Shown here piece after piece: positions 44,074 through 52,965 of a DNA stretch of 64,000 nt; the first letter of the stretch is position 1; each line of letters starts with the position of its first letter. Both the position numbers and the translations under genes were made by a program. Origin of the DNA: Aquibacillus sediminis (GTDB taxonomy: Bacteria > Bacillota > Bacilli > Bacillales > Amphibacillaceae); assembly GCF_005870085.1 (NCBI RefSeq), contig NZ_SZNM01000013.1:44438-108437 (forward strand), in the 5' to 3' direction. The notes under the pieces were generated by a model. That model was not told the origin of the DNA and ran no database searches. It was given only the letters and a program-made list of their open reading frames with translations.

Positions 44074-46833
44074 ATGGATCTGAAAATCGAAGAAACTTAT
44101 CAGAATAATACGCTTTACAGAGACATGGAATATCTTGGTGATTTACTAGACCGTGTACTCCTGTATGAAGGCGGAGAACATCTACTCGATAAAGTCAATA
44201 AAATTCGTTCCCTTTCGACAACATTGCGAGAAACAAATGATCACGCAGCATATGTCGAAATACAAAATGAAATTACACATTTGGAACCAAAGATGAGGCA
44301 AAATGTTATACGTGCATTTTCGGTATTCTTACATTTAGTAAATATCGCAGAGCAAAACTATCGTAGTCGACGACGTCGTGAATATCAATCCCAGGATACA
44401 TCAATCATTCAGCCTGGCTCATTGGAAGACGGTGTCAATAAACTACAGGAAAATAACATTACACCTGATATGGTGTCAAACCTCTTGGAAACCTTATCCC
44501 TTGAACTAATCATTACAGCTCATCCTACCGAATCAACTAGACGTACAATTTTACAAATACACAAACGGATTGCAAATCTATTAAAAGCAATGGACTATGC
44601 GTACACACAACATGAAAAACAAGTAATTGAAGAAACGATTTCCAATGAGATAACGATTTTATGGCAAACGACTGAAATTAGAAAACAGAAACCGACTGTC
44701 ATGAACGAGGTTTCAAACGGACTCTATTATTTCGACAATGTATTATTTGATATTTTACCAAAGATTCATGAAGATTTAGAAGATGTCCTTTATGAAAAAT
44801 ATAAGAAAAGATTCACTGTTCCTTCATTCCTTCGTTTCGGTTCTTGGATTGGTGGAGACCGCGATGGGAATCCTAACGTCAAGGCAACAACTACTTTTAA
44901 TACATTATTGACCCATCGCAAACTAGCGTTGAAGAAATATAGAGAATCATTAGAAAAACTAAGAGAACGGCTTAGCCATTCTGTTAGCGCTGTAACGGTT
45001 AGTGATGAGTTAATTCGCTCAGTTGAAAGCGAAAAGCATTTAATTCAGGATGATATTTGGAACAACGAAGATGAAATTTACCGTGGAAAAATCACCATCA
45101 TCCTACAGAAATTAACTAATACCGAGAAGCAAGTGGAACCAAACTATAAATCAGCACAAGAGCTATTAAACGATTTATACATGATTAAAGATAGCATAGA
45201 AAAGCATCACCCTAAAAGCAATCCAATTAAATTGCTTCGCAAGACAATCCGTCAAGTTGATTTGTTTGGGTTCCATCTAGCAACACTTGATATACGTAAT
45301 CATAGTGGCGAACATGAGGCAGCAATTGATGAGATTTTGCGAGCGGTTAACATTATCCCACACTATGCGGAACTTAGTGAAAGTAAGAAAGTCGACGTCT
45401 TAACAGGGATTTTACAAGACCCTCGTCCGATGATTTCGATTTATGATGAGTATAGTGAAACGACACAAGAAATGTTAAACACGTTCCGTACGATTAAAAA
45501 ATCGCATGATGTGTTTGGTGAACGTTCGATAGAAGTGTACTTGGTTAGTATGACCCAATCTGTCAGTGACTTATTAGAGGTCCTTGTTCTTGCAAAAGAA
45601 GCTGGTTTATATAAAGTATATCCAGATGGATCGATCGTAAGTAAACTTCATGTTGCACCATTGTTAGAAACAATTGATGATTTACAAAACGGGCCTGAAA
45701 TGATTGAAAAATTATTTGAAATCCCGTTATACCGTAAACATTTACGCTCAAGAAATGACCTACAAGAAATTATGTTAGGTTATTCTGACAGTAGTAAAGA
45801 TGGCGGAACCTTAACAGCTAACTGGGAACTATACAAAGCGCAACAAGAAATTCATGATATCGCGTCACGATACGGGATTAAACTGAAGTATTTCCATGGT
45901 CGTGGTGGTTCACTTGGTCGTGGTGGTGGTCCATTGTACTCCAGTCTGTTATCCCAACCACCTGTAACGCTTGGTGATGGTGTAAAAATTACAGAACAAG
46001 GGGAAGTCCTTTCATCCCGTTATTTATTATCTGACATTGCCTATCGTAGTTTAGAACAAGCAACCACAACGTTAATGAAAGGTATTGTTGGCATTGATAA
46101 AGAGGATGATCAAAAGCAAATGCCAACACAACAAGCAGAACAAGCGATGAGTCTCATCTCTGGTTATGCTTTAGACAAATATCAATCTCTCATTTTTAAT
46201 GATCCAGGCTTTTTAGATTACTTTAATCAAGCGACACCATTATCTGAAATTGGTAATCTAAATATTGGTTCAAGACCAATGAGCCGTAAAGGTAGTGCTA
46301 AATTTGATGACTTACGGGCGATTCCATGGGTATTCGCTTGGACGCAAAGTCGTCAACTACTCCCAGCATGGTATGCAGCTGGTACAGGCTTCAAGAAATT
46401 TATAGACCAAAGTGGTGACCTTGAACTGTTACAAAACATGTATCAGTCATGGCCATTCTTCCAAACCACCATTAATAATTTACAAATGGCATTAACCAAA
46501 GCTGATCTTTCAACTGCAAAAGAATATACGAAAATGGTGGAAGATGACGAAATAAGAGAACGTATTTTCACACAAATTAAAGAAGAATACTATTTAACCA
46601 AGGAAATGTTATTAAAAATTACTGGACAAACGGAACTATTGGATCATAAACCAAATATTAAAGAATCTGTCCGACTACGTAATCCGGTCGTAGATCCATT
46701 AAACTTCTTCCAAGTTCAACTGATCTCTGAACTACGTCAAGCAGATGAATCTAGTGGACGATCTAGTGATCTATTAACACAAGCACTGTTATCGATTAAT
46801 GGTATTGCAGCAGGCCTTCGTAATACTGGTTGA
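44074..46833 (+). CDS. ppc: Phosphoenolpyruvate carboxylase
   Basis: A 919-residue full-length enzyme. Diagnostic motifs: ITAHPTESTRRTI (catalytic His, about residue 150), FGSWIGGDRDGNPNV, GYSDSSKDGG, FHGRGGSLGRGGGP (hydrophobic/allosteric loop) and the conserved C-terminal RNTG. It adds bicarbonate to PEP to make oxaloacetate and phosphate, refilling the TCA cycle. GAAAGGGTG lies before the ATG. It is monocistronic with a strong terminator. B. subtilis uses pyruvate carboxylase instead, so ppc is a genus-level marker, though common in halophilic Bacillaceae. Confidence 0.97.
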   Translation: MDLKIEETYQNNTLYRDMEYLGDLLDRVLLYEGGEHLLDKVNKIRSLSTTLRETNDHAAYVEIQNEITHLEPKMRQNVIRAFSVFLHLVNIAEQNYRSRRRREYQSQDTSIIQPGSLEDGVNKLQENNITPDMVSNLLETLSLELIITAHPTESTRRTILQIHKRIANLLKAMDYAYTQHEKQVIEETISNEITILWQTTEIRKQKPTVMNEVSNGLYYFDNVLFDILPKIHEDLEDVLYEKYKKRFTVPSFLRFGSWIGGDRDGNPNVKATTTFNTLLTHRKLALKKYRESLEKLRERLSHSVSAVTVSDELIRSVESEKHLIQDDIWNNEDEIYRGKITIILQKLTNTEKQVEPNYKSAQELLNDLYMIKDSIEKHHPKSNPIKLLRKTIRQVDLFGFHLATLDIRNHSGEHEAAIDEILRAVNIIPHYAELSESKKVDVLTGILQDPRPMISIYDEYSETTQEMLNTFRTIKKSHDVFGERSIEVYLVSMTQSVSDLLEVLVLAKEAGLYKVYPDGSIVSKLHVAPLLETIDDLQNGPEMIEKLFEIPLYRKHLRSRNDLQEIMLGYSDSSKDGGTLTANWELYKAQQEIHDIASRYGIKLKYFHGRGGSLGRGGGPLYSSLLSQPPVTLGDGVKITEQGEVLSSRYLLSDIAYRSLEQATTTLMKGIVGIDKEDDQKQMPTQQAEQAMSLISGYALDKYQSLIFNDPGFLDYFNQATPLSEIGNLNIGSRPMSRKGSAKFDDLRAIPWVFAWTQSRQLLPAWYAAGTGFKKFIDQSGDLELLQNMYQSWPFFQTTINNLQMALTKADLSTAKEYTKMVEDDEIRERIFTQIKEEYYLTKEMLLKITGQTELLDHKPNIKESVRLRNPVVDPLNFFQVQLISELRQADESSGRSSDLLTQALLSINGIAAGLRNTG

Positions 46834-46838
46834 TTCCT

Positions 46839-46883
46839 AAAAAAAACCTCCATCCTTACTAATGTAAGAATGGAGGTTTTTTT
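46839..46883 (+). terminator. Intrinsic terminator of ppc
   Basis: AACCTCCATCCTTAC / GTAAGAATGGAGGTT with a four-base loop, then a T-run. Confidence 0.93.
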
Positions 46884-46960
46884 GTTATCTATTTATAAGG
46901 GAAGTAAACAAACCATGATACGTCGAATAATATGTTATTGTAAATATGGGGTAAATTCTG

Positions 46961-47500
46961 TTAGCAATGTGGATTCATTGCAACATCCCATTGCTTATTG
47001 ATCACATATGTATGGCAACATAAATCATGCAAGGCTCTGTTCTCAAAATGGAAAATAACCATTAAATTACCTACACCTAACAATAATATAGAAACAATAC
47101 TAAGGTAAAACCTTATTACCGCCTTTATAAATGTCACTTGTTCACCATGTTGGTCGACCACTACTGCCCCAATTGCTACTTTTCCAAGTGTTCCTTTTAA
47201 TGGAGATGCTGTTAGGACACTATAATAGAGTGAATAAATAAACAGAAGCACTGGCAAGCTCCCTATTTCAAAAAGGCATATACTTAATGCTAGTGTATCA
47301 ATCACAAATGCATAAAACCTTTGCTGAAAACCAACAAAAAACTGCTCCTCTGTTTGTTTTGGTTGATAAGTATGAATATATTCTTTGGCCTCTTTCGTTT
47401 GGTTACAACCATGATCAGTAGTATCCTCTGTTCCTTGATATCGATAATCTTGATAGCGCTTTAACCACTTTGCTAGCCTTTCATTATGATTTTGATCCAT
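46961..47500 (-). CDS. RDD family membrane protein
   Basis: A 179-residue protein with a polar N-terminal 50 residues and an RDD domain: FQQRFYAFVIDTLALSICLF (the R and D of the signature), two further hydrophobic segments with SPLKGTLGKVAIGAVVVDQHG, and RALHDLCCHTYVIN at the end (the HDL motif). The function of most RDD proteins is unknown; some are sodium/proton antiporters in halophiles. AAAGGGG precedes the ATG. Confidence 0.87.
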   Translation of the reverse strand: MDQNHNERLAKWLKRYQDYRYQGTEDTTDHGCNQTKEAKEYIHTYQPKQTEEQFFVGFQQRFYAFVIDTLALSICLFEIGSLPVLLFIYSLYYSVLTASPLKGTLGKVAIGAVVVDQHGEQVTFIKAVIRFYLSIVSILLLGVGNLMVIFHFENRALHDLCCHTYVINKQWDVAMNPHC

Positions 47501-47759
47501 CCCAACTATCCCCTTTGTAACTTCTTATTTCAAAAAGTATACCATATACGCACCGCTATACTGTGTGACACATCACACGAGTGGAACGGGGTTTTTATCA
47601 ACTACGAAACATAACTTTACCAAAACAGCCTTCATCTAAAAAACGGTCCATTGGCCGTATATTTGCTTGAATAGAGAATTAAATGTCCGTTCGCCTGACA
47701 AAAAACGTATTTTTCTATAAAATAGCGGATCAAATGTCCAAGTAAGGCACCCCACTCTC

Positions 47760-48404
47760 TCAAAATACATAGTTTTGCAGAACTGTGTAACCAATATAAC
47801 TCGATTGAACAAAAAAAGCACTCCCCCATAGCACGGCTGGAAGTTTTGTCGTTTGTTGCAAACTAGTTGCGTCACCAGCATGTTGTGGATGTCGAAAACT
47901 AATCAGCATAATATGTAAAGTACTGACGATTGATTCCACTAGAATAATCGATGCCAACAAATAACTCAAATGTTGTATCACTGACACTAACTGATACTTG
48001 AGTATTAACCATAAGATCACGATGAAAGACGTAATCCATAAGAAACCGAACCAATTTCTAATCCAAAATAAAACAGTGGTAATTGATAGAATGAAAAACA
48101 ATACAATAATAGGGGTATAATACCCCTCATGAAGCAAATAGAATAACAATAACGCCATCAGTGATGAGCCCGTATAACCCGCGTAAGAAACGAGCACTCC
48201 ACTAATCCATGAACTAGAATGAATTTTCGCTTGTCCAGTTGTATCAGCAAAAAGTTTTATTTGGTATCCTTTACCTCCCGTTAATGTTGCAGCCAGTACA
48301 TGAAATAACTCATGTACCATTGTATTTAATAATTTAAGATAATTACCAATAACCGGCAACTTTGTTAATAAAAAAGCTAAAAGTAAATAGTAGCTAACTT
48401 CCAC
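47760..48404 (-). CDS. M50-like membrane metallopeptidase
   Basis: A 214-residue hydrophobic protein with a GTG start and AAAAGGGG eight bases upstream. Residues about 29-34 give NTMVHELFHVLAATLTGG, an HExxH-type zinc site (HELFH) inside a membrane segment, as in the M50B family. Six or so membrane segments follow. No clear NPDG-type second motif is visible, so activity is uncertain. Family members include intramembrane proteases and proteins of unknown role. Confidence 0.78.
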   Translation of the reverse strand: MEVSYYLLLAFLLTKLPVIGNYLKLLNTMVHELFHVLAATLTGGKGYQIKLFADTTGQAKIHSSSWISGVLVSYAGYTGSSLMALLLFYLLHEGYYTPIIVLFFILSITTVLFWIRNWFGFLWITSFIVILWLILKYQLVSVIQHLSYLLASIILVESIVSTLHIMLISFRHPQHAGDATSLQQTTKLPAVLWGSAFFVQSSYIGYTVLQNYVF

Positions 48405-48971
48405 TGTTGGAACCCCTTTTCAACAACCTTTCTCTATCATTAGTTTCCAATACTAAACTCCATCATACCATTAAAAATAGTGAAAGGTTAACACACTATA
48501 TTCCTTGATAAATCTACGTTTAAACCTATTTTTCCAATAAAACTTGCATTTCGACAAAAAAACAAAAAATACATCCATTTACAGATACTTATAGTCATAA
48601 TAAACTAAAAATGAAGCAAGAATTTACAATACTTTTACAATACTAAGGGGGGGAAATGAAGTACTTATTCTAGTTTAGAATACTAGTTTTAAGTGACGTT
48701 TTGCTCACGGGGGTATGTTATGTATGTAGGAATCCCCTACACACATAACAGGTAGATTATCTGACTGGATATAAATAGAGAGAACCGTATCGAAATCCTT
48801 ACATACATCAAGAAATAACTCCGCACATGCTCTTTCAGCAACACACATAAGTAATCAACAAGCTTATTCATAAGCTAAGAGATCTTGCTAGAATAGGATA
48901 CTGATCGTGTGTAGTTGATTTTATAGGTCAGAATCTCACAATAAATCTTAGACATGAAAGGGTTTTTAGTT
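48405..48971. other. Long leader-like intergenic region with a strong hairpin
   Basis: An AT-rich region followed by a 15-base stem (TGTTATGTATGTAGG, 48716-48730, paired with CCTACACACATAACA, 48736-48750, one mismatch) without a T-run. A short palindrome ATTCTAGTTTAGAAT lies before it. No coding frame with a ribosome binding site is seen until the Spo0E-like gene. The hairpin could be part of that gene's leader or of an unrecognised RNA. Confidence 0.4.
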
Positions 48972-49130
48972 TTGGGACATCTATCAATGCGAGAAAGACA
49001 AATCGAAAAATTACGTTCAGAAATGTATCTTTCCTTTAAAAAAGATCGTTATGGGGAAGAAGTAGTCAATATATCACAAAAACTTGATGACTTGTTAAAT
49101 GAATTCATCGTGTTACCTAAGAAAAAGTAA
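48972..49130 (+). CDS. Spo0E-like aspartyl-phosphate phosphatase (second copy)
   Basis: The frame reads a 52-residue protein from a TTG at 48972 with AAAGGG nine bases upstream, or 47 residues from the ATG at 48987. It has the family pattern QIEKLRSEMYLSFKK, then VVNISQKLDDLLNEF, where SQKLD is the Spo0E signature (SQELD). Family members dephosphorylate Spo0A~P or related regulators. It is followed 65 bases later by a c-di-GMP-I-like riboswitch on the same strand. Confidence 0.8.
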   Translation: MGHLSMRERQIEKLRSEMYLSFKKDRYGEEVVNISQKLDDLLNEFIVLPKKK

Positions 49131-49195
49131 CATGAACGTTACATCATTTACTTAATGCTCTTCAAGCTTAACATGTATTGGCATTACCCATAAAG

Positions 49196-49281
49196 GTACG
49201 AAAAAGGCAAGATTGCTGAAAAGTAATTACGCAAAACTAAAGGGGCTAAGGTGGAAACTAGGCTAGCCAGTTGTCGAATAC
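49196..49281 (+). ncRNA. Cyclic di-GMP-I-like riboswitch (second, divergent)
   Basis: The core order matches the element at 35763: P1 strand GTACGA, AAAAAGGCAAG, a hairpin ATTGCT-GAAA-AGTAAT with a GNRA loop, TTACGCAAAAC, AAGGGGCTAAGG, a second hairpin, and CTAGCCAGTTGTCGAATAC closing P1. Differences from consensus are ACGCAAAAC for ACGCAAAGC and GTTGTCGA for GTTACCGA. A perfect terminator follows at 49429, 150 bases on. The next large gene is the BCCT transporter, 400 bases away, so the controlled gene is uncertain. Confidence 0.78.
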
Positions 49282-49677
49282 TTAGAATCATCCATTATTT
49301 TTTGGAGGTATGGGTGTTGAATATATATGGTCGAAAACCATTATGTAGAATCATGTTAAGCAGTAAAACCAAACGCTTAATTTCTGTTTCTAACATAACT
49401 GGAAATAGTAATAACAATGTACACAAGAAGCACCCAGAATTCTGGGTGCTTTTTGCTGTTGCCACACCGATCACCTAACTCTGCTTTTCTTTATTATCTT
49501 ATTCCATCCTCATCTATTTTCCTAATATTTTGAAGATTTTCTCCTATGTTTAATTATTTGGTAAATAGTGGTACATTAACTAATATCTCTGCAAGAATAG
49601 AAATTTCCTCTACGACAAAACATAGTAGGGATAATTATCGAAAGGAGGCGTCTGTGTCCTAAACAGACAATTTATTT
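49282..49677 (+). other. Region between riboswitch 2 and the transporter gene
   Basis: A GGAGG at 49304 is followed by a TTG at 49317 opening 53 codons, which run through the terminator to 49478. Whether this is translated is unclear, and I do not call it a gene. After the terminator, 49455-49640 is AT-rich and must hold the transporter promoter. AAAGGAGG at 49641 faces a GTG with a stop two codons later, in frame with the transporter. Confidence 0.4.
49429..49454 (+). terminator. Terminator downstream of riboswitch 2
   Basis: AGCACCCAGAATTCTGGGTGCT is a perfect palindrome followed by a T-run. Confidence 0.9.
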
Positions 49678-51630
49678 ATGGACAAACCAAATCTTACATA
49701 TTCAAATAAAAAACCTGCAACCGTATTTTATGTCTCAGCAATTGTCGTTGCATTATTTGTCCTTTGGGGAGCATTATCACCTAGTTCTTTAAACACTGCT
49801 GCAAACGATGCACTAGGATGGATGATTACAAACTTCGGATGGTTTTATATGCTTATCACTGCTTTTTTTGTTTTGTTTGTTATCGTCCTTGCCCTTAGCC
49901 CATACGGAAGACTTCGCTTAGGAAAACCTGATGACCAACCACAATATTCATGGTTTTCTTGGATCGGAATGTTATTTGCAGCGGGTATCGGTGTTGGATT
50001 CGTTTTCTGGGGAGTTGCTGAACCTGTCCTTTACTACTTGGACCCACCGTTAGGATATGAACCAAGAACAACAGAATCAGCCTTAGCTGGTCTACGTTAT
50101 GGCTCTTATCACTGGGCATTACATCCTTGGGCAATCTTTTCAACCGTTGGACTCACACTAGCCTATGTTCAATTTAGAAAAGATAAACCAGCATTAATTA
50201 GTTCTGCTTTTTACCCAATTCTCGGTGAACATACAAAAGGTTGGGCTGGCAAAACGATTGATATTTTAGCTGTACTAGCAACATCTACTGGTGTTGCGAC
50301 TACATTTGGTTTAAGTGCCATGCAAATTACAGGTGGATTATCACATATTTCACCTATTCCAAACAATGCAGTCACACAACTGATTATCATTTTAATTGTA
50401 ACAGCATTATTCATGTTATCTGCTTCTACTGGGGTTGATAAAGGAATTAAAATTTTAAGTAATATTAACCTTGTTGTTGCCGGATTGTTATTATTATTTG
50501 TCATTATGGTTGGCCCTACTTTATTTATTGCCGAAAGTTTTGTCACAACACTTGGTGGTTACGTTTCCAATATTGTACCAATGAGTTTAACCTTAACCCC
50601 GTTCTCAGAAAGCGAATGGCTTGGTACGAACACCATCTTTTTCTGGGCTTGGCATATATCTTGGGCACCATTTATGGGTCTATTTATTGCCCGCATTTCG
50701 CGTGGTCGTACGATTCGTGAATTTATGGGCGGCGTGTTGATTGTACCAGCACTGTTAGCAATCGTTTGGTTTAGCACCTTTGGCGGAACCGCTTTGAACA
50801 TCGAAATGTACGGTGTTGGTGGACTTTCAGAACTTGTTACAGGACAAGTTGAATTAGCACTATTTGCAACATTAGCTGAATTACCATTGAGTGCGATCAC
50901 GAATTTACTGGCGGTTATTTTAATATTAATATTCTTTATTACTTCAGCAGATTCAGCATCTTATGTACTTGGTGTGATGACCTCTCGTGGTAATTTAGAA
51001 CCATTAACCTATGTAAAATTAATATGGGGATTCTTAATCGCAGGTACCGCCAGTGTTCTACTATTTAGTGGTGGTGGCGGACTAGGTGCACTGCAGACGG
51101 CTTCCATCATTGCTGCCTTGCCATTTTCGATTGTGATGATTGCAATGATTGTTTCGATTCTCATCATGTTTGGGAAAGATTACCGCATTCATCGTAAACG
51201 TCGACGTAAAAGACAAGTCAATACAGTTAAAGAAGAAGTTCGTGGCGAGTTTCTAGATGATGTGAAATCTGAAGTCTATGATGAAGTCAAAGAAGAATTT
51301 TATGATGAGTTTAAAGAAGAGATTTACGATGAGATGAAAGAAGAAGTATACGATGACTTCAAAGAAGAAATATACGACGAATTCAAAAAAGAAGTATATG
51401 ATGAATTTAAAGAAGAAGTATACGATGAAATGAAAAAAGAAGTGTACGATGACTTTAAAGAAGAAGTCTATGATGACTTCAAAAAAGAAGCTTATGACGA
51501 GATGAAAGAAGAAGTCTATGACGAATTCAAAAAAGAAGCTTATGATGAGATGAAAGAAGAAATCATTGATGAGCTTGATTCAGATACCGATGAATCAAAG
51601 ACAACTGACGAAAACAATAAGAATAAATAG
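49678..51630 (+). CDS. BCCT family osmolyte transporter with octapeptide-repeat tail
   Basis: A 650-residue protein. Residues 1-510 are a standard BCCT carrier with 12 membrane segments, GIGVGFVFWGVAEPVLYY (substrate region), the aromatic-box segment FFWAWHISWAPFMGLFIARISRGRTIREF and ITSADSASYVLG. It probably imports glycine betaine, choline or carnitine with Na+. The last 120 residues are unusual: after a basic stretch come 13 octads of the type K-E-E-V-Y-D-E-F (530-633), then an acidic Asp/Thr/Asn end. BCCT C-termini are osmosensors in BetP, so the tail may sense ionic strength (inference). The ATG has no close ribosome binding site (see findings). Confidence 0.94.
   Translation: MDKPNLTYSNKKPATVFYVSAIVVALFVLWGALSPSSLNTAANDALGWMITNFGWFYMLITAFFVLFVIVLALSPYGRLRLGKPDDQPQYSWFSWIGMLFAAGIGVGFVFWGVAEPVLYYLDPPLGYEPRTTESALAGLRYGSYHWALHPWAIFSTVGLTLAYVQFRKDKPALISSAFYPILGEHTKGWAGKTIDILAVLATSTGVATTFGLSAMQITGGLSHISPIPNNAVTQLIIILIVTALFMLSASTGVDKGIKILSNINLVVAGLLLLFVIMVGPTLFIAESFVTTLGGYVSNIVPMSLTLTPFSESEWLGTNTIFFWAWHISWAPFMGLFIARISRGRTIREFMGGVLIVPALLAIVWFSTFGGTALNIEMYGVGGLSELVTGQVELALFATLAELPLSAITNLLAVILILIFFITSADSASYVLGVMTSRGNLEPLTYVKLIWGFLIAGTASVLLFSGGGGLGALQTASIIAALPFSIVMIAMIVSILIMFGKDYRIHRKRRRKRQVNTVKEEVRGEFLDDVKSEVYDEVKEEFYDEFKEEIYDEMKEEVYDDFKEEIYDEFKKEVYDEFKEEVYDEMKKEVYDDFKEEVYDDFKKEAYDEMKEEVYDEFKKEAYDEMKEEIIDELDSDTDESKTTDENNKNK
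51265..51576 (+). repeat. In-frame 24-bp repeat encoding 13 octapeptides
   Basis: The coding unit repeats every 24 bases (for example KEEVYDEM, KEEVYDDF, KKEVYDEF). Codons for Asp and Glu vary between units (gat/gac, gaa/gag), so protein sequence is more conserved than DNA. Confidence 0.9.
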
Positions 51631-51639
51631 TAAAACGAT

Positions 51640-51670
51640 GGTGTCTCTTTTCTAAGAGGCACCTTTTTTA
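51640..51670 (+). terminator. Terminator of the BCCT gene
   Basis: GGTGTCTCTT / AAGAGGCACC with a short loop, then six T residues. It also faces the end of the convergent gene at 51668. Confidence 0.85.
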
Positions 51671-52123
51671 TATCCCGATCCATACGTATACTATTTCGTC
51701 TTTTAACATGATGCCCTTCAACTTGCCGATCGGAATTCTGTTAAGGGGACGTATTTGGTTGAGATCAATATATAATACCGATTTCTCATACTTTAAAAAG
51801 GATTTAGTTAGAACTCGTTTTGTTATAAACTGTATATTAACTGGTCTAAGCTTGACTAATTGAAACGCCATCCTCCTTCCCTCTGCCCAAAGTGGCTTTA
51901 ATGTCACCCGAAACGGAATCGCATGTAGGAAAGCGACCTTTTTCAAGCATACTTTTCCTGAAATGATGACCTGTTCGTTTGTGATAAACACATTGATTTG
52001 GTTGATTCTTCTTTTTTTATTTAAAACAAACCGTAACATACTTGATGTCACCGGCACTGCCATATAGCTAGATTTCACCCTACTTCTTATTCCATTTGTT
52101 AACCGAACAAGTGTACACGGCAT
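51668..52123 (-). CDS. Hypothetical basic protein
   Basis: A 151-residue protein from the ATG at 52123, chosen because AAAGGAG lies seven bases before it; the open frame extends to 52204 through a stretch of low quality. It is strongly basic and mostly beta-like (NQINVFITNEQVIISGKVC, HAIPFRVTLKPLW, NIQFITKRVL, LYIDLNQIRPLN), without signal peptide or membrane segment. I do not recognise the family. The gene is convergent with the BCCT transporter, sharing its terminator region. Confidence 0.6.
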   Translation of the reverse strand: MPCTLVRLTNGIRSRVKSSYMAVPVTSSMLRFVLNKKRRINQINVFITNEQVIISGKVCLKKVAFLHAIPFRVTLKPLWAEGRRMAFQLVKLRPVNIQFITKRVLTKSFLKYEKSVLYIDLNQIRPLNRIPIGKLKGIMLKDEIVYVWIGI

Positions 52124-52376
52124 GTTCATTCTCCTTTGGTCCTCGGCAGTCACGACATAAAATCCTCTATCCTCGCTGTTTTCATGGCGCTTCGGAGCGA
52201 TCACGACAGGAAATCCTCTACTCTCGCTGTTTTCTCGTCGCTTCTTGATTTATATCCATTTAATAGTAGGAAGAATAGTTAAATTACGTCGGAATTCCTC
52301 TTGATGATTAAATATTATAAAAATTTAGACCATTTATGTTAGGATGAACCTATAACTTCCTGGAGGTGTATTTTAA

Positions 52377-52904
52377 ATGAATGTTTTAGATGCGATTAAA
52401 AACCGTAGAGAGATTACCAATTTTAAAGATGAACCCATTCAGTCAGACCTACTTGAAGCTATTGTTGATGCAGCTTATTTAGCACCAAGTGGGAATAACT
52501 TACCATCGAAAGATATTATTGTTGTAACGGAAAAAGAAAAGCTTCAAGTTTTAGCAAAAACGACGCCTTTTATGAAATGGCTTGAACAAGCGCCTGCAGC
52601 AATTGTCATTACAGGAAGACCAGACGTTAGCAAATACTGGTTACAAGACGCATCGATTGCCGCTGCTTTTGCATGGCTAGAAACTGTTGAAGCAGATATT
52701 GGAGCGGCATTCGGAGCTGTCTATCATGCACAAGACCAACAAGAATCTGAAAAACGCGAATCGCATGTTAAACAAAACTTAGATATTCCAAATGATCGAA
52801 AAGTTGTGGCAGTTTTAGGCCTAGGTTATCCTGACCAAGAACCAAAACCGAAAAAATATTTACCAAAGGATGAACTTGTTCATTATAATCAATTTCAATC
52901 GTAA
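52377..52904 (+). CDS. Nitroreductase family FMN oxidoreductase
   Basis: A 175-residue protein, typical length for small nitroreductases. N-terminal FMN-binding NRREITNFKDEPI, then YLAPSGNNLPSKDIIVV, WLQDASIAAAFAWLETVE (dimer helix) and the C-terminal VVAVLGLGYPDQEPKPK. The usual catalytic substrate is unknown; members reduce quinones, nitro compounds or flavins with NAD(P)H. TGGAGGTG precedes the ATG. Confidence 0.9.
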   Translation: MNVLDAIKNRREITNFKDEPIQSDLLEAIVDAAYLAPSGNNLPSKDIIVVTEKEKLQVLAKTTPFMKWLEQAPAAIVITGRPDVSKYWLQDASIAAAFAWLETVEADIGAAFGAVYHAQDQQESEKRESHVKQNLDIPNDRKVVAVLGLGYPDQEPKPKKYLPKDELVHYNQFQS

Positions 52905-52920
52905 TCCACTATACTTATAT

Positions 52921-52958
52921 GAAAGCCTAAAGACCTGGAAAGACAGCCTTTAGGCTTC
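52921..52958. terminator. Terminator between convergent genes
   Basis: GAAAGCCTAAAG / CTTTAGGCTTCC-type stem with an internal bulge and a 12-base loop. It lies between the nitroreductase stop and the stop of the minus-strand ATPase gene. Confidence 0.65.
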
Positions 52959-52965
52959 CATGTGT

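Noticed and set aside
49251..49478. Small gene after riboswitch 2
   Set aside because: The longer frame starts inside the aptamer. A TTG at 49317 with GGAGG is possible, but the frame crosses a terminator, so it is kept as a question rather than a feature.
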